Shown: in pieces, positions 53,045 to 61,847 of the stretch
How the letters are laid out: every line of letters begins with the position of its first letter
Numbering within the stretch: the first letter of the stretch is position 1
Origin: an uncultured Oscillospiraceae bacterium
Lineage (GTDB): Bacteria; Bacillota; Clostridia; Oscillospirales; Oscillospiraceae
DNA: 64,000 nucleotides
Reading direction: 5' to 3'
Assembly (NCBI GenBank): GCA_944385095.1
Contig: CALWVS010000007.1
Span: 25,017 to 89,016, forward strand
Position numbers and translations under genes: made by a program
Notes under the pieces: generated by a model
Database searches by the model: none
Seen by the model: the letters and a program-made list of their open reading frames with translations, nothing else
Told to the model about the DNA's origin: nothing

Positions 53045-53473
53045 ATGAAGAAACGTCTGGGTGTTGCTCTGCTTTCGCTTGTGTTGTGCTTTGGTCTAGG
53101 TTGTAGTTGCTCCCCAAATGGACACCCTCTGCCAGAAGGAATGGAAGAATCCACTGTGTTAGAGCAGGGACGGACCATTATATCTCAACTAAATGATGGT
53201 GAATATACCCAAGTCTATGAACAGTTGCGTGAGGATGCACAAGCTCTTTCCCCTGAGGAGACCATAGCCTCTTACATGGAATCCACTCTGGAACAGGCTG
53301 GGGCATATCAATCAGAATCGGATGCGATGGCAACAGGGCAGACCCTTGACGACACTGGCGAAGAATATGGCACTGCGGTCTTTTACTGTAAGCATGAGAA
53401 AAAAGATGTGCTCTACCGCATTGCGTTTGACCTTGATATGAATTTGATGGGTCTGGAAATTAAAATTGAGTAA
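53045..53473 (+). CDS. Lipoprotein with DUF3887-like domain
   Basis: The 142-residue protein has a lipoprotein signal peptide (basic start, hydrophobic core, cysteine at GCSC near residue 20-22). The mature part is an NTF2-like DUF3887-type domain: TIISQLNDGEYTQVYEQLRED and a beta-rich end. The family is of unknown function and often is an extracellular domain of other proteins. AAAGGAGG precedes the start. It lies between the alanine T-box and alaS, so it is made when tRNA-Ala is uncharged. Confidence 0.75.
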   Translation: MKKRLGVALLSLVLCFGLGCSCSPNGHPLPEGMEESTVLEQGRTIISQLNDGEYTQVYEQLREDAQALSPEETIASYMESTLEQAGAYQSESDAMATGQTLDDTGEEYGTAVFYCKHEKKDVLYRIAFDLDMNLMGLEIKIE

Positions 53474-53498
53474 ATATATGATTTTGGAGGTATGATTC

Positions 53499-56162
53499 AT
53501 GCACAACCCAAAACCCTATGGATTGAATGAACTGCGTGAGATGTTTCTATCCTTTTTTGAGACAAAAGGACATTTACGCCTGCCCAGCTTTTCCCTGATT
53601 CCCCAAAATGATGCCTCTCTGCTGTTGATTAACAGCGGTATGGCCCCCATGAAGCCCTGGTTTACTGGAGAGCAGGAGCCTCCTCGCCGCCGTGTCTGTA
53701 CCTGTCAAAAGTGTATTCGTACAGGAGATATTGAAAACATTGGTAAAACTGCCCGTCATGGCACTTACTTTGAAATGCTGGGCAACTTCTCCTTTGGTGA
53801 CTACTTCAAACATGAGGCGATCGCCTGGTCTTGGGAGTTTTTGACCAGCCCTGAGTGGGTGGGACTGGACCCAGACCGCCTCTATCCCTCCATCTATCAG
53901 GATGATGATGAGGCATTTGAGATTTGGAACAAGGAAATTGGCATTGCCCCTGAGCGTATTTTCCGCTTTGGAAAAGCTGACAACTTCTGGGAGCACGGCT
54001 CCGGTCCCTGCGGACCCTGCTCTGAAATTTACTACGACCGTGGGGAGGAATACGGCTGTGGTAAACCTGACTGTACGGTAGGTTGCGATTGTGACCGCTA
54101 TATTGAAGTATGGAACAATGTGTTCTCCCAGTTTGACAATGATGGAGAGGGGCATTACACAGAACTGAAACAGAAGAACATTGACACTGGTATGGGGTTG
54201 GAGCGTCTGGCCTGTGTGTGTCAAAACGTCCCCTCTCTCTTTGATGTAGATACTGTGATGAACATCACCCGAAAGGTCACAGAAATCACCGGGGCTTCCT
54301 ATGGACAGAGCCACGCTACCGATGTGTCTCTGCGTGTCATTACCGACCATATTCGCTCCGCCAGCTTTATGATTTGCGATGGTGTGCTCCCCTCCAATGA
54401 GGGACGTGGTTATGTGCTGCGCCGTCTGCTGCGCCGTGCTGCCCGCCACGGGAAATTGTTGGGTGTCAACCACCCCTTCCTGTATGAAGTGTGTGACACT
54501 GTCATCCATGAAAATGAGGGGCACTATCCAGAACTGCGGGAACGTCAGGACTATATTACAAAAGTCATCCGTGTAGAAGAGGAGAACTTTGCAAAGACCA
54601 TTGATGGCGGTCTGCGTATTTTCAATGAAATGCTCTCTGGTCACAAGGAGAAGGGAGAAAAGGTGTTCTCCGGTGCAGATGCCTTTAAACTCTATGACAC
54701 CTATGGCTTCCCCATCGACCTGACCATTGAAATGGTGGAAGATGAGGGTATGACTTTGGACAAGGGTGCCTTTGATGCTCTGATGGAAGAACAAAAAGTG
54801 CGTGCCCGTAAAGCCCGTGAAGCCTTGGGTGATTTGGGTTGGGCTGGCGTTGAATTTGGAAAAGATGTGCCTGAAACCCAATTTGTAGGCTATGAATTCA
54901 CCTCCATTACAGATGCCAAAGTCGTTGCCATTGTGGTAGAAAACGAACAGGCAGAGGAATTGATGCCTGGTGTAGAAGCCATTGTGGTTCTGGACAAAAC
55001 ACCTTTCTATGCTGAAATGGGTGGTCAGGTGGCTGACCATGGCACCATCTTCAAAAGCGGAGAACATGGGGCTATGTTCCAAGTCACAGATGTACAGAAA
55101 AACAAGGGCGGCAAATATATGCACAGTGGCAAACTCACAGAGGGAATGCTAAAGCTGGGTGACACGGTTGCTGCACAAATTGACCCTGTACGCCGTCAAG
55201 CTATTATGCGTGCCCACTCTGCTACACATCTGTTGGATGCTGCTCTGCGCACTGTGTTGGGGGATCATGTGCATCAGGCTGGTTCTCTGGTGGAGGAAGA
55301 TAAGCTGCGCTTCGACTTCACCCACTTCTCTGCCCTCACTGCTGATGAACTGGCACAGGTCAATGCCATTGTCAATGATGCTGTACTCAGTGGCTATGAC
55401 ATTGTGACCGAAGAAATGCCCATTGAACAGGCAAAGAAACGTGGTGCCATTGCCCTGTTTGGTGAAAAGTATGGAGATACTGTCCGTGTAGTTGACATGG
55501 GTAAGGGCTATTCTGTAGAATTCTGCGGTGGTACCCATTTGGACAACACTGCCAAGGTGGGGGTATTCCACATCTCCAGTGAATTTTCTGTGGCTTCTGG
55601 TGTACGCCGTATTGAGGCAACCACTGGTCGTAAATCTCTGGAAGTGATGAACCGCAACCAGGAAGTGATTTTCCAGGCGGCCGCTATTTTGAAAGCTAAG
55701 CCCAGCGAGTTAAGAGAAAAGGCAGAACAGACCATTATGGAGTTAAAAAATCTTCATCAAATGGTGGAGAAATTCAAGGCTCGTGAATCTGCTGGTGAGA
55801 CGGAGCGTATTCTGTTTGGTGCCCGTCAGGTAGGCACATTGAAGGTAATGACTGCCACAGTAAACGAGGCAGATGCCAACAAACTGCGCCAGATGGGCGA
55901 TATGCTCCGTGATAAAGCTCCCAATCTGGTTGCTGTTCTGGCAAGTGTCAATGGTGAGAAAATCACATTTCTGGCTGTCTGTGGTAAAGATGCCATTGAA
56001 AAGGGCATTAAGGCCGGTGATATTATTAAAAAAGTCACTGCCATCTGTGGTGGCAAGGGCGGCGGCAAGCCAGACAGTGCTATGGGTGGCGGAACCAATG
56101 TACTCAAGTTGGATGATGCCCTTGCCTGTGTGGATGACTTTGTGGCGGATAAATTGGGCTGA
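53499..56162 (+). CDS. alaS: Alanyl-tRNA synthetase
   Basis: AlaRS charges tRNA-Ala. The 887-residue class II synthetase begins LNELREMFLSFFETKGH, has INSGMAPMKPWF of motif 2 and the motif 3 GRGYVLRRLLRRAARHG, then the editing domain with zinc ligands HSATH and FCGGTH, and a C-terminal DHHA1 domain with GGGKGGGKPDSAMGG. GGAGG precedes the ATG. It is controlled by the alanine T-box at 52.8-53.0 kb. Confidence 0.98.
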   Translation: MHNPKPYGLNELREMFLSFFETKGHLRLPSFSLIPQNDASLLLINSGMAPMKPWFTGEQEPPRRRVCTCQKCIRTGDIENIGKTARHGTYFEMLGNFSFGDYFKHEAIAWSWEFLTSPEWVGLDPDRLYPSIYQDDDEAFEIWNKEIGIAPERIFRFGKADNFWEHGSGPCGPCSEIYYDRGEEYGCGKPDCTVGCDCDRYIEVWNNVFSQFDNDGEGHYTELKQKNIDTGMGLERLACVCQNVPSLFDVDTVMNITRKVTEITGASYGQSHATDVSLRVITDHIRSASFMICDGVLPSNEGRGYVLRRLLRRAARHGKLLGVNHPFLYEVCDTVIHENEGHYPELRERQDYITKVIRVEEENFAKTIDGGLRIFNEMLSGHKEKGEKVFSGADAFKLYDTYGFPIDLTIEMVEDEGMTLDKGAFDALMEEQKVRARKAREALGDLGWAGVEFGKDVPETQFVGYEFTSITDAKVVAIVVENEQAEELMPGVEAIVVLDKTPFYAEMGGQVADHGTIFKSGEHGAMFQVTDVQKNKGGKYMHSGKLTEGMLKLGDTVAAQIDPVRRQAIMRAHSATHLLDAALRTVLGDHVHQAGSLVEEDKLRFDFTHFSALTADELAQVNAIVNDAVLSGYDIVTEEMPIEQAKKRGAIALFGEKYGDTVRVVDMGKGYSVEFCGGTHLDNTAKVGVFHISSEFSVASGVRRIEATTGRKSLEVMNRNQEVIFQAAAILKAKPSELREKAEQTIMELKNLHQMVEKFKARESAGETERILFGARQVGTLKVMTATVNEADANKLRQMGDMLRDKAPNLVAVLASVNGEKITFLAVCGKDAIEKGIKAGDIIKKVTAICGGKGGGKPDSAMGGGTNVLKLDDALACVDDFVADKLG

Positions 56163-56198
56163 TTCCATTCCAAATCCATAAAATAAGGAGGTCTTTTC

Positions 56199-56537
56199 AT
56201 GTCAGATTGTTTATTCTGTAACATTGCCAAAGGACAAATTCCCTCAAAGAAGGTATATGAGGATGAAGTATGTTTTGCCTTCTATGACATTGATCCTCAA
56301 GCTCCCACTCACTTTCTGGTGATACCCAAAATGCACATTGGCTCTGTTGCTGAGGTCACAGAAAACAATGCGGCAGTGGTTGCCCATATCTTTGCTGTCA
56401 TCTCCAAAGTCACAAAGGAACTGGGGCTTGACAGTTATCGTGTGGTTTCCAATATTGGAGAACAGGCTGGTCAAAGTGTTCCCCATCTCCATTTCCATGT
56501 CTTATCTGGTCGCGACATGACCTGGCCTCCCGGTTAA
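56199..56537 (+). CDS. HIT-family (HINT-type) nucleotide hydrolase
   Basis: The 112-residue protein starts MSDCLFCNIAKGQIPSKKVY and has the HIT triad HLHFHVL. Bacterial Hint proteins hydrolyse aminoacyl-adenylates and similar nucleoside phosphoramidates, so a place right after alaS, 36 nt downstream, makes sense: it can clean up leaked alanyl-AMP. AAGGAGG precedes the start, and a strong terminator follows. Confidence 0.95.
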   Translation: MSDCLFCNIAKGQIPSKKVYEDEVCFAFYDIDPQAPTHFLVIPKMHIGSVAEVTENNAAVVAHIFAVISKVTKELGLDSYRVVSNIGEQAGQSVPHLHFHVLSGRDMTWPPG

Positions 56538-56540
56538 AAT

Positions 56541-56597
56541 AATACAATAACCCCCAGATTTCTCCCACATAGTTTGAAATCTGGGGGTTATTGTATT
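56541..56597. terminator. Bidirectional terminator after the HIT gene
   Basis: A 22-bp perfect stem (56541-56562 with 56576-56597, 13-nt loop) with A/T-rich ends lies between convergent genes. Confidence 0.92.
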
Positions 56598-56601
56598 TCA
56601 G

Positions 56602-57705
56602 TTAATCACCGATGGAACTATCCATCAGTGCCTTTAACATATCTTGTGCCACTTTGAGGGAGACTTCACCTTTAGGTTTTAGCATATTATTTTGTATGAT
56701 GCTATTCAGATAGCCCTTTTGGTGTGCCCATGCAAATGCAGGCTGTGCATATGGGGAAATCTCATTTGCATCCTCATACTGAAGTAAACCAGTGTAGTCC
56801 ATCAGCATAGGGCTTCCAGCATATCTCCACAGAATGGTGACAAACTGTTCACGGCTCACATCATCATCCGCTCCAAAGGTGCTGTCACTATATCCACTGA
56901 CCAACTGTTCACTGGTTGCCCACCGCACAGCCTCAGCATAATCTGCATCTGACGGAACATCGGTGTAAGTCATTGCATAGTTCACAACAGGTTTTCCCGC
57001 CTGCTCATGCAGCATCAAAACCAATTCTGCTCGGCTCAGTGTATCAGTTTCTAATTGCTCAGACAATACCATCACATGGCTGGCGTGTGTTTGGGCAGGA
57101 TAAGATTCTGCAACTGCCCCATACCATGCCATAACATACATTCCAGCCTGTAAAACATCTCCAGAAACCTGTTGGTTTTGATTGTATCCAGAAAGTGTAG
57201 TGTTTTCATCTAAGAAAATGAAAAGCCCACCATTGTCTGTAGTAATTTGTATTTGATCATCTTTGACAGAAACTTCCTCTATCTGGTGGTAATGGGCACA
57301 ACTGGCATCCATTGGCACATTCCGAACCACTGCATAGGCAGCCGATTGAGGTGGTAGAGAATAGGTAGAAATGGGACTGTGGAACACATAAACACGTTCT
57401 CCAATTTGGAGGTCAGCAGGGTCAAAAGCGGTTTTCTTTCCACTGTCAATCCAGACAGTCTCCTCTGAAATCCTCATCATATAGGAACCATATTGTTCAG
57501 ACTCCAGATATAGTCTGGTAATCGTTCCATTCTCATCCTTTCCAATTTCCTGCACTGTACCATAGTACAGCACACTATCAGGTAGCTTCTGTACCTGCTC
57601 TGCTGTGTTTTGTGCATCCACTGAGGGTTCCGCTGCCCCTACAGGTATTGCCAGTGTACAGGTCAACAAACCAGTCAAAACCAAGATTGCCATTTTCCTT
57701 TTCAT
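56602..57705 (-). CDS. S-layer-homology domain protein
   Basis: The 367-residue protein has a signal peptide (MKRKMAILVLTGLLTCTLA, ending near GAAEP), a beta-rich region of about 200 residues I cannot assign (GTVQEIGKDENGTITRLYLE) and three SLH repeats (LSRAELVLMLHEQAGKP, YTDVPSDADYAEAVRWATSE, YEDANEISPYAQPAFAWAHQ). It should sit on the wall surface. It is a single gene read from an extended -10 (TGATATAAT at 57844-57852) near the regulator promoter. Confidence 0.82.
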   Translation of the reverse strand: MKRKMAILVLTGLLTCTLAIPVGAAEPSVDAQNTAEQVQKLPDSVLYYGTVQEIGKDENGTITRLYLESEQYGSYMMRISEETVWIDSGKKTAFDPADLQIGERVYVFHSPISTYSLPPQSAAYAVVRNVPMDASCAHYHQIEEVSVKDDQIQITTDNGGLFIFLDENTTLSGYNQNQQVSGDVLQAGMYVMAWYGAVAESYPAQTHASHVMVLSEQLETDTLSRAELVLMLHEQAGKPVVNYAMTYTDVPSDADYAEAVRWATSEQLVSGYSDSTFGADDDVSREQFVTILWRYAGSPMLMDYTGLLQYEDANEISPYAQPAFAWAHQKGYLNSIIQNNMLKPKGEVSLKVAQDMLKALMDSSIGD

Positions 57706-57860
57706 ACCAATCTGCTCCTTTCTTTTTTGCCATGCTTCTTATGTTATCTTCTTGTCTGGTTGGACGAAATAGCAGATAAAAAGTTCCCTTTGATTTGGCG
57801 TTCTGCTGCCGCTTTTCCATTGATATTTGGGTTTTCTTTCTTGAATTATATCAGCTGCTC

Positions 57861-57889
57861 TTGCAGTATACTAGGATTACTGATATACT
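57861..57889 (+). promoter_or_regulatory. Promoter and operator-like site of the GntR/FCD regulator
   Basis: TTGCAG (57861-57866) and TATACT (57884-57889) have a 17-base spacer. AGTATACTAGGATTA (57865-57879) lies in the spacer and matches 14 of 15 bases with the uxu operator, so the regulator probably controls itself. Confidence 0.65.
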
Positions 57890-57921
57890 TATAAACCAAG
57901 AGAATATCAGGAGGTAGCCCT

Positions 57922-58608
57922 GTGTTTATCGTGGAAAAAAAAGAGCGTGAGACTTCAAGAGAATACGCCATTCGTACCATTCGTGAGAATATTGTTCGAC
58001 TGGAACTGGCTCCTGGCTCCCTGGTCAGTGAAAAAGAACTGGCTGACCAACTGGGGTTGTCTCGTACTCCTGTTCGCGAGGCGTTGATCGATTTATCTAA
58101 AGTGAAAATTGTGGAAATTTTTCCACAGAAGGGAATTCAAGTAGCATTGATTGACTATGCCCTGGTAGAAGAAGCCCGCTTTATCCGTCTGGTACTGGAA
58201 AAAGGAATCGTGGAAACTCTCTGTCAGCAAGGGCTTTCCGCAAGCCAAGAGGCAGCACTGGTGGAAAATTTGCGTTTACAGGAATTCTATGTGCAAAATC
58301 CGATGAGCAATCGTCTTTTTGTTTTAGATGACCAGTTTCATCAATTATTATTTCAATTTGCTAACCGTGAACTTGCGTACAATTTAACCAAAAGTGTCAA
58401 TGTACACTTTGACCGTGTGCGTAGCATGACTGTCAATGTGGAATCCAAGCGGGATGAGAGCCTTGTACATGAACACTGGGAAATTTTAGAGGCAATTTTG
58501 CAGCGGGACTGTGCTTCTGCAACAAACTATTTAACTCAGCATTTGGACCGCTATCAAGTGGATGCCTGTTATATACGAGAGCACTTTGGAAACTTTTTGA
58601 AGCCATAA
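57922..58608 (+). CDS. GntR-family regulator with FCD domain, likely hexuronate-responsive
   Basis: The 228-residue regulator has an N-terminal winged helix (GSLVSEKELADQLGLSRTPVREAL at about 38-61, split here as SEKELADQLGLSRTPVREA) and an all-helical FCD ligand domain with the metal-site residues DDQFHQLLF and HEHWEILEAI. GTG 57922 is the start, with AGGAGG seven bases upstream. It precedes uxuA and shares an operator motif with it, so it likely releases the genes in response to a hexuronate intermediate. Confidence 0.9.
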   Translation: MFIVEKKERETSREYAIRTIRENIVRLELAPGSLVSEKELADQLGLSRTPVREALIDLSKVKIVEIFPQKGIQVALIDYALVEEARFIRLVLEKGIVETLCQQGLSASQEAALVENLRLQEFYVQNPMSNRLFVLDDQFHQLLFQFANRELAYNLTKSVNVHFDRVRSMTVNVESKRDESLVHEHWEILEAILQRDCASATNYLTQHLDRYQVDACYIREHFGNFLKP

Positions 58609-58685
58609 GGAACTGTTGCAACTGTTTCACAGTTTTTGTGAAATTTGTCTAAATTATATTGGTGAAGTTTTGTAGTTGTGAACTA

Positions 58686-58714
58686 TTGAAAGACTAGTAT
58701 ACTAGTATTATAAT
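58686..58714 (+). promoter_or_regulatory. uxuA promoter with palindromic operator in the spacer
   Basis: TTGAAA (58686-58691) and TATAAT (58709-58714) have a 17-base spacer, filled by the perfect 14-bp palindrome ACTAGTATACTAGT (58693-58706). FadR-class GntR operators centre on GTATAC in the same way. The 58609-58851 gap also holds a GAAGTAAG/CTTACTTC pair (58733-58768) in the leader. Confidence 0.8.
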
Positions 58715-58851
58715 ATGGCTTGTATGATAGCAGAAGTAAGTGGACAACACAATTTCTCCTCTTACTTCAAGGTGACACTATTTTAAAATTCCACCACTGA
58801 GACCATACTTCTTTCAGTGCTGTGGTTATAATAACAAAGGAGGAACACACT

Positions 58852-59940
58852 ATGGCAATGCAAATGGGCTTTCGCTGGTATGGTGAGGGCAACGATGGAA
58901 TTTCCCTGTCTGACATTAAGCAAATTCCTGGTGTAACCAGTATTGTCTGGGCTTTGCACCATAAGCAGCCCGGCGAAGTTTGGGAGAAGGAAGAAATTGC
59001 AGAGGTTCAGAAGCAGTTGGCTCCCTATGGTTTCAATATGGATGTGGTAGAGTCTGTCAATGTCCATGACGATATCAAGGTTGGTCTCCCCACTCGTGAC
59101 AAGTATATTGAGAACTACAAGCAGACTATCCGCAACCTGAAAGAGTTTGGTGTCAAGGTCATCTGCTACAACTTTATGCCTGTTTTTGACTGGACCCGCA
59201 CCGATCTGTTCCATCCCCTGCCCGACGGCTCCACCGCTCTGTACTATGAGAAATCCAAAATTCAGGACGATCCCAAGGAAATGGCAAACTATATTTTGAA
59301 CAACCTGAATGGTTTGACCTTCCCAGGCTGGGAACCTGAGCGTATGGCACGTCTGGATGAGCTGTTTGAAATGTACCGTCCTGTCACTAAGGAAAAGCTG
59401 TGGGAAAACCTGAAGTACTTCCTAGAGGCAATTATGCCTGTGTGTGAGGAGTGCGACATCAAAATGGCAATCCATCAGGACGATCCCCCATGGGATATTT
59501 TCGGTCTGCCCAGACTGCTGGTGGATGAGGCATCCATCGACCGCTTCCTGACTATGGTGGACAACCCCTATAACTGCCTGACACTGTGCTCTGGCTCTCT
59601 GGGTGCAAATCCTGACAATGACATTGCCTCTATTGTGCGTAAGCACTGTGACCGCATTGCCTTTGCCCACATCCGCAATGTAAAGCACTTTGAGAATGGC
59701 GACTTTACAGAGGCTTCCCACCGTGACTGCGATGGCGATACCCATATTTTGGACATTGTAAAGGCATACCATGACTGCGGCTATGAAGGATATATCCGTC
59801 CTGACCATGGTCGTCACCTCTGGGGCGAAGGTCCTGGCACCTGCCGTCCTGGCTATGGTCTCTATGACCGTGCCCTTGGTATCATGTATATTTGGGGCAT
59901 TTGGGACATGCTGGACAAATTAGATGGAAACAAGCAGTAA
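58852..59940 (+). CDS. uxuA: Mannonate dehydratase
   Basis: UxuA dehydrates D-mannonate to 2-keto-3-deoxygluconate in the glucuronate pathway. The 362-residue TIM-barrel protein (ATG 58852, AAAGGAGG upstream) has typical blocks: FRWYGEGNDGISLSDIKQIPG near the start, CYNFMPVFDWTRTDL, AIHQDDPPWDIFGLPR, LCSGSLGANPDNDI with the metal-site cysteine, and YIRPDHGRHLWGE near the end. It is read together with the dehydrogenase that follows, under the GntR/FCD regulator. Confidence 0.95.
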   Translation: MAMQMGFRWYGEGNDGISLSDIKQIPGVTSIVWALHHKQPGEVWEKEEIAEVQKQLAPYGFNMDVVESVNVHDDIKVGLPTRDKYIENYKQTIRNLKEFGVKVICYNFMPVFDWTRTDLFHPLPDGSTALYYEKSKIQDDPKEMANYILNNLNGLTFPGWEPERMARLDELFEMYRPVTKEKLWENLKYFLEAIMPVCEECDIKMAIHQDDPPWDIFGLPRLLVDEASIDRFLTMVDNPYNCLTLCSGSLGANPDNDIASIVRKHCDRIAFAHIRNVKHFENGDFTEASHRDCDGDTHILDIVKAYHDCGYEGYIRPDHGRHLWGEGPGTCRPGYGLYDRALGIMYIWGIWDMLDKLDGNKQ

Positions 59941-59964
59941 TAGACGAAAGAAGGAATTTTGAAG

Positions 59965-61554
59965 ATGAAACTTTCTGATATTCAGGCTGGCACCTACAAC
60001 CCTCAGGAATGGGCAGACAAGGGCTATCAGCTCCCCAAATTTGATTTGGAGGCTGTCCGTGCCAAAACACACAAGGAACCCACATGGATTCACTTTGGCG
60101 CAGGCAATATTTTCCGTGCATTTCCTGCTGTTGTACTGCAAACCATGCTGGACAATGGCACTTATGACCGTGGCGTCATTGTGGCTGAGGGTTTTGACTA
60201 TGAAATTATTGACAAGGCCTACACTCCTTATGACAATCTGAGTCTGCTGGTAGTACTGCAATCCAATGGAACCATCCAGAAGAAAGTGGTTGCCTCTGTC
60301 ACTGAGAGTCTGAAAGCTGACCGTCAGTTTACAAATGACTGGGCACGTCTGGTCGAAATTTTCCGTAATCCCACTTTGCAGATGGTGAGCTTTACCATCA
60401 CAGAGAAAGGCTACTCCGTAGCCCCTGCGGATTTGGAACGTGGTCTGGAGCCTCAGCTCATCATGGGCAAAGTCACCGCTCTGCTCTATGAGCGTTTTCA
60501 GGCTGGTGCTGCTCCCATTACTGTACAGAGCATGGACAACTGCTCCCATAATGGTGACAAAGTGAAGGCTGCTGCTATCGCCTATGCAGAGGCTTGGGTG
60601 AAGGCTGGTCTTGTTCCTGAAACATTCCTGGCATACCTGAAGGACGAGAGCAAGGTGACCTATCCTTGGAGCATGATTGATAAAATTACCCCCCGTCCCG
60701 ATGCACTGGTGCAGAAGATGCTGGAAGAAGATGGTTTCGAGGACAACTACACCATTATTACTGAGCGTCACACCTACACTGCTCCTTTTGTCAATGCTGA
60801 GGAGACAGAATATCTGGTCATTGAGGACCACTACACCAATGGTCGTCCTCCTCTGGAGCAGGGCGGCGTGCTGTATGCCGACCGTGAGACTGTGGACAAG
60901 GTAGAAAAGATGAAGGTGTGCACCTGTCTGAATCCTCTGCATACTGCCATGTCTATCTATGGCTGCATGTTGGGACACACCCTTATCTCTGACGAGATGA
61001 AGGATGAGGATATTAAAAACTTCATCACCAAAATGGGTTATATTGAGGCTATGCCTGTTGTAGTAGACCCCGGTGTACTCAAGCCCGCTGACTTCATTGA
61101 TGCAGTGCTGACCAAGCGTCTGCCTAACCCATTTATGCCTGACGCTCCCCAAAGAATTGCCACAGATACCTCCCAAAAGCTGTCTATTCGCTTTGGTGAG
61201 ACCATTAAGGCATATCTGGAGCGTGGTCTGAATCTGGACGATTTGATTCTCATTCCTCTGGTTCTGGCTGGCTATGCTCGCTATTTGAAGGGAATCAATG
61301 ATAATGGTGAAGCATTTGAGCCTTCTCCCGATCCTCTGCTCTCTGAGCTGCAACCCATTGTGGCTGGCTTGGAAGTGAAGGAGGGAGAACAGGACTTCAG
61401 TTGCCTGAAAGCTCTCTATACCCGTAAGGATGTATTTGGACTTGACCTCTATGAGGCTGGTCTGGGTGAGCGTATTGAGGGTATGGTGGCTGAACTGTAT
61501 GCTGGTAAGGGTGCTGTTCGCAAAACCCTTCATAAGTATGTATCTGCCAGATAA
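59965..61554 (+). CDS. Mannitol dehydrogenase-family oxidoreductase, probable fructuronate reductase
   Basis: The 529-residue protein belongs to the polyol-specific long-chain dehydrogenases: N-terminal WIHFGAGNIFRAFPAV nucleotide loop, SFTITEKGY, and KVCTCLNPLHTAMSIYG. Next to uxuA it most likely is UxuB, interconverting fructuronate and mannonate with NADH. The catalytic Lys-Asn-His block is spaced K-x5-N-x2-H, one residue longer than the K-x4-N of classical members. ATG 59965 is chosen for GAAGGA upstream; TTG 59959 is also in frame. Confidence 0.8.
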   Translation: MKLSDIQAGTYNPQEWADKGYQLPKFDLEAVRAKTHKEPTWIHFGAGNIFRAFPAVVLQTMLDNGTYDRGVIVAEGFDYEIIDKAYTPYDNLSLLVVLQSNGTIQKKVVASVTESLKADRQFTNDWARLVEIFRNPTLQMVSFTITEKGYSVAPADLERGLEPQLIMGKVTALLYERFQAGAAPITVQSMDNCSHNGDKVKAAAIAYAEAWVKAGLVPETFLAYLKDESKVTYPWSMIDKITPRPDALVQKMLEEDGFEDNYTIITERHTYTAPFVNAEETEYLVIEDHYTNGRPPLEQGGVLYADRETVDKVEKMKVCTCLNPLHTAMSIYGCMLGHTLISDEMKDEDIKNFITKMGYIEAMPVVVDPGVLKPADFIDAVLTKRLPNPFMPDAPQRIATDTSQKLSIRFGETIKAYLERGLNLDDLILIPLVLAGYARYLKGINDNGEAFEPSPDPLLSELQPIVAGLEVKEGEQDFSCLKALYTRKDVFGLDLYEAGLGERIEGMVAELYAGKGAVRKTLHKYVSAR

Positions 61555-61608
61555 TTATATTGTGGAATCCCCTTTTCTGAAAATATCTTCTTAATCTGTC
61601 TTGATTTA

Positions 61609-61653
61609 CCCAGTAGACAATGTTTTATAACATTGTCTACTGGGTTTTGTTTT
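61609..61653 (+). terminator. Terminator of the uxu operon
   Basis: A 16-bp perfect stem (61609-61624 with 61629-61644, 4-nt loop) is followed by TTTTGTTTT. Confidence 0.95.
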
Positions 61654-61724
61654 GTATAAATTTCTCTCTTTTACTCAATAAAATTTTGATTCAATTAAAA
61701 AATAAACATATCAGTGTAATTTTA

Positions 61725-61792
61725 TACCATAAAACCACTGAAAGAATATACACTGAATGTTTTTCTGGCATTTCATATACTTTTATGGTATG
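61725..61792. repeat. 11-bp inverted repeat pair upstream of the chemoreceptor gene
   Basis: ATACCATAAAA (61725-61735) and TTTTATGGTAT (61782-61792) are perfect complements 46 bases apart, on an AT-rich stretch; the second copy overlaps a possible -10 TATGAT (61790-61795). They may be two binding sites of one regulator. Confidence 0.45.
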
Positions 61793-61847
61793 ATACAGTC
61801 ATGTGATCGTTGAATGGATATGGTATCAGACAAGAGGAGGGGTTCAC

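Noticed and set aside
53574-55124. 516-codon open frame on the minus strand over alaS
   Set aside because: It is fully antisense to alaS, whose motifs are clear, and has no family features or ribosome site; a codon-bias shadow.
59920-61533. 537-codon open frame on the minus strand over the UxuB-like gene
   Set aside because: Antisense to a well-supported gene, low-complexity His/Ser/Leu-rich product without motifs.
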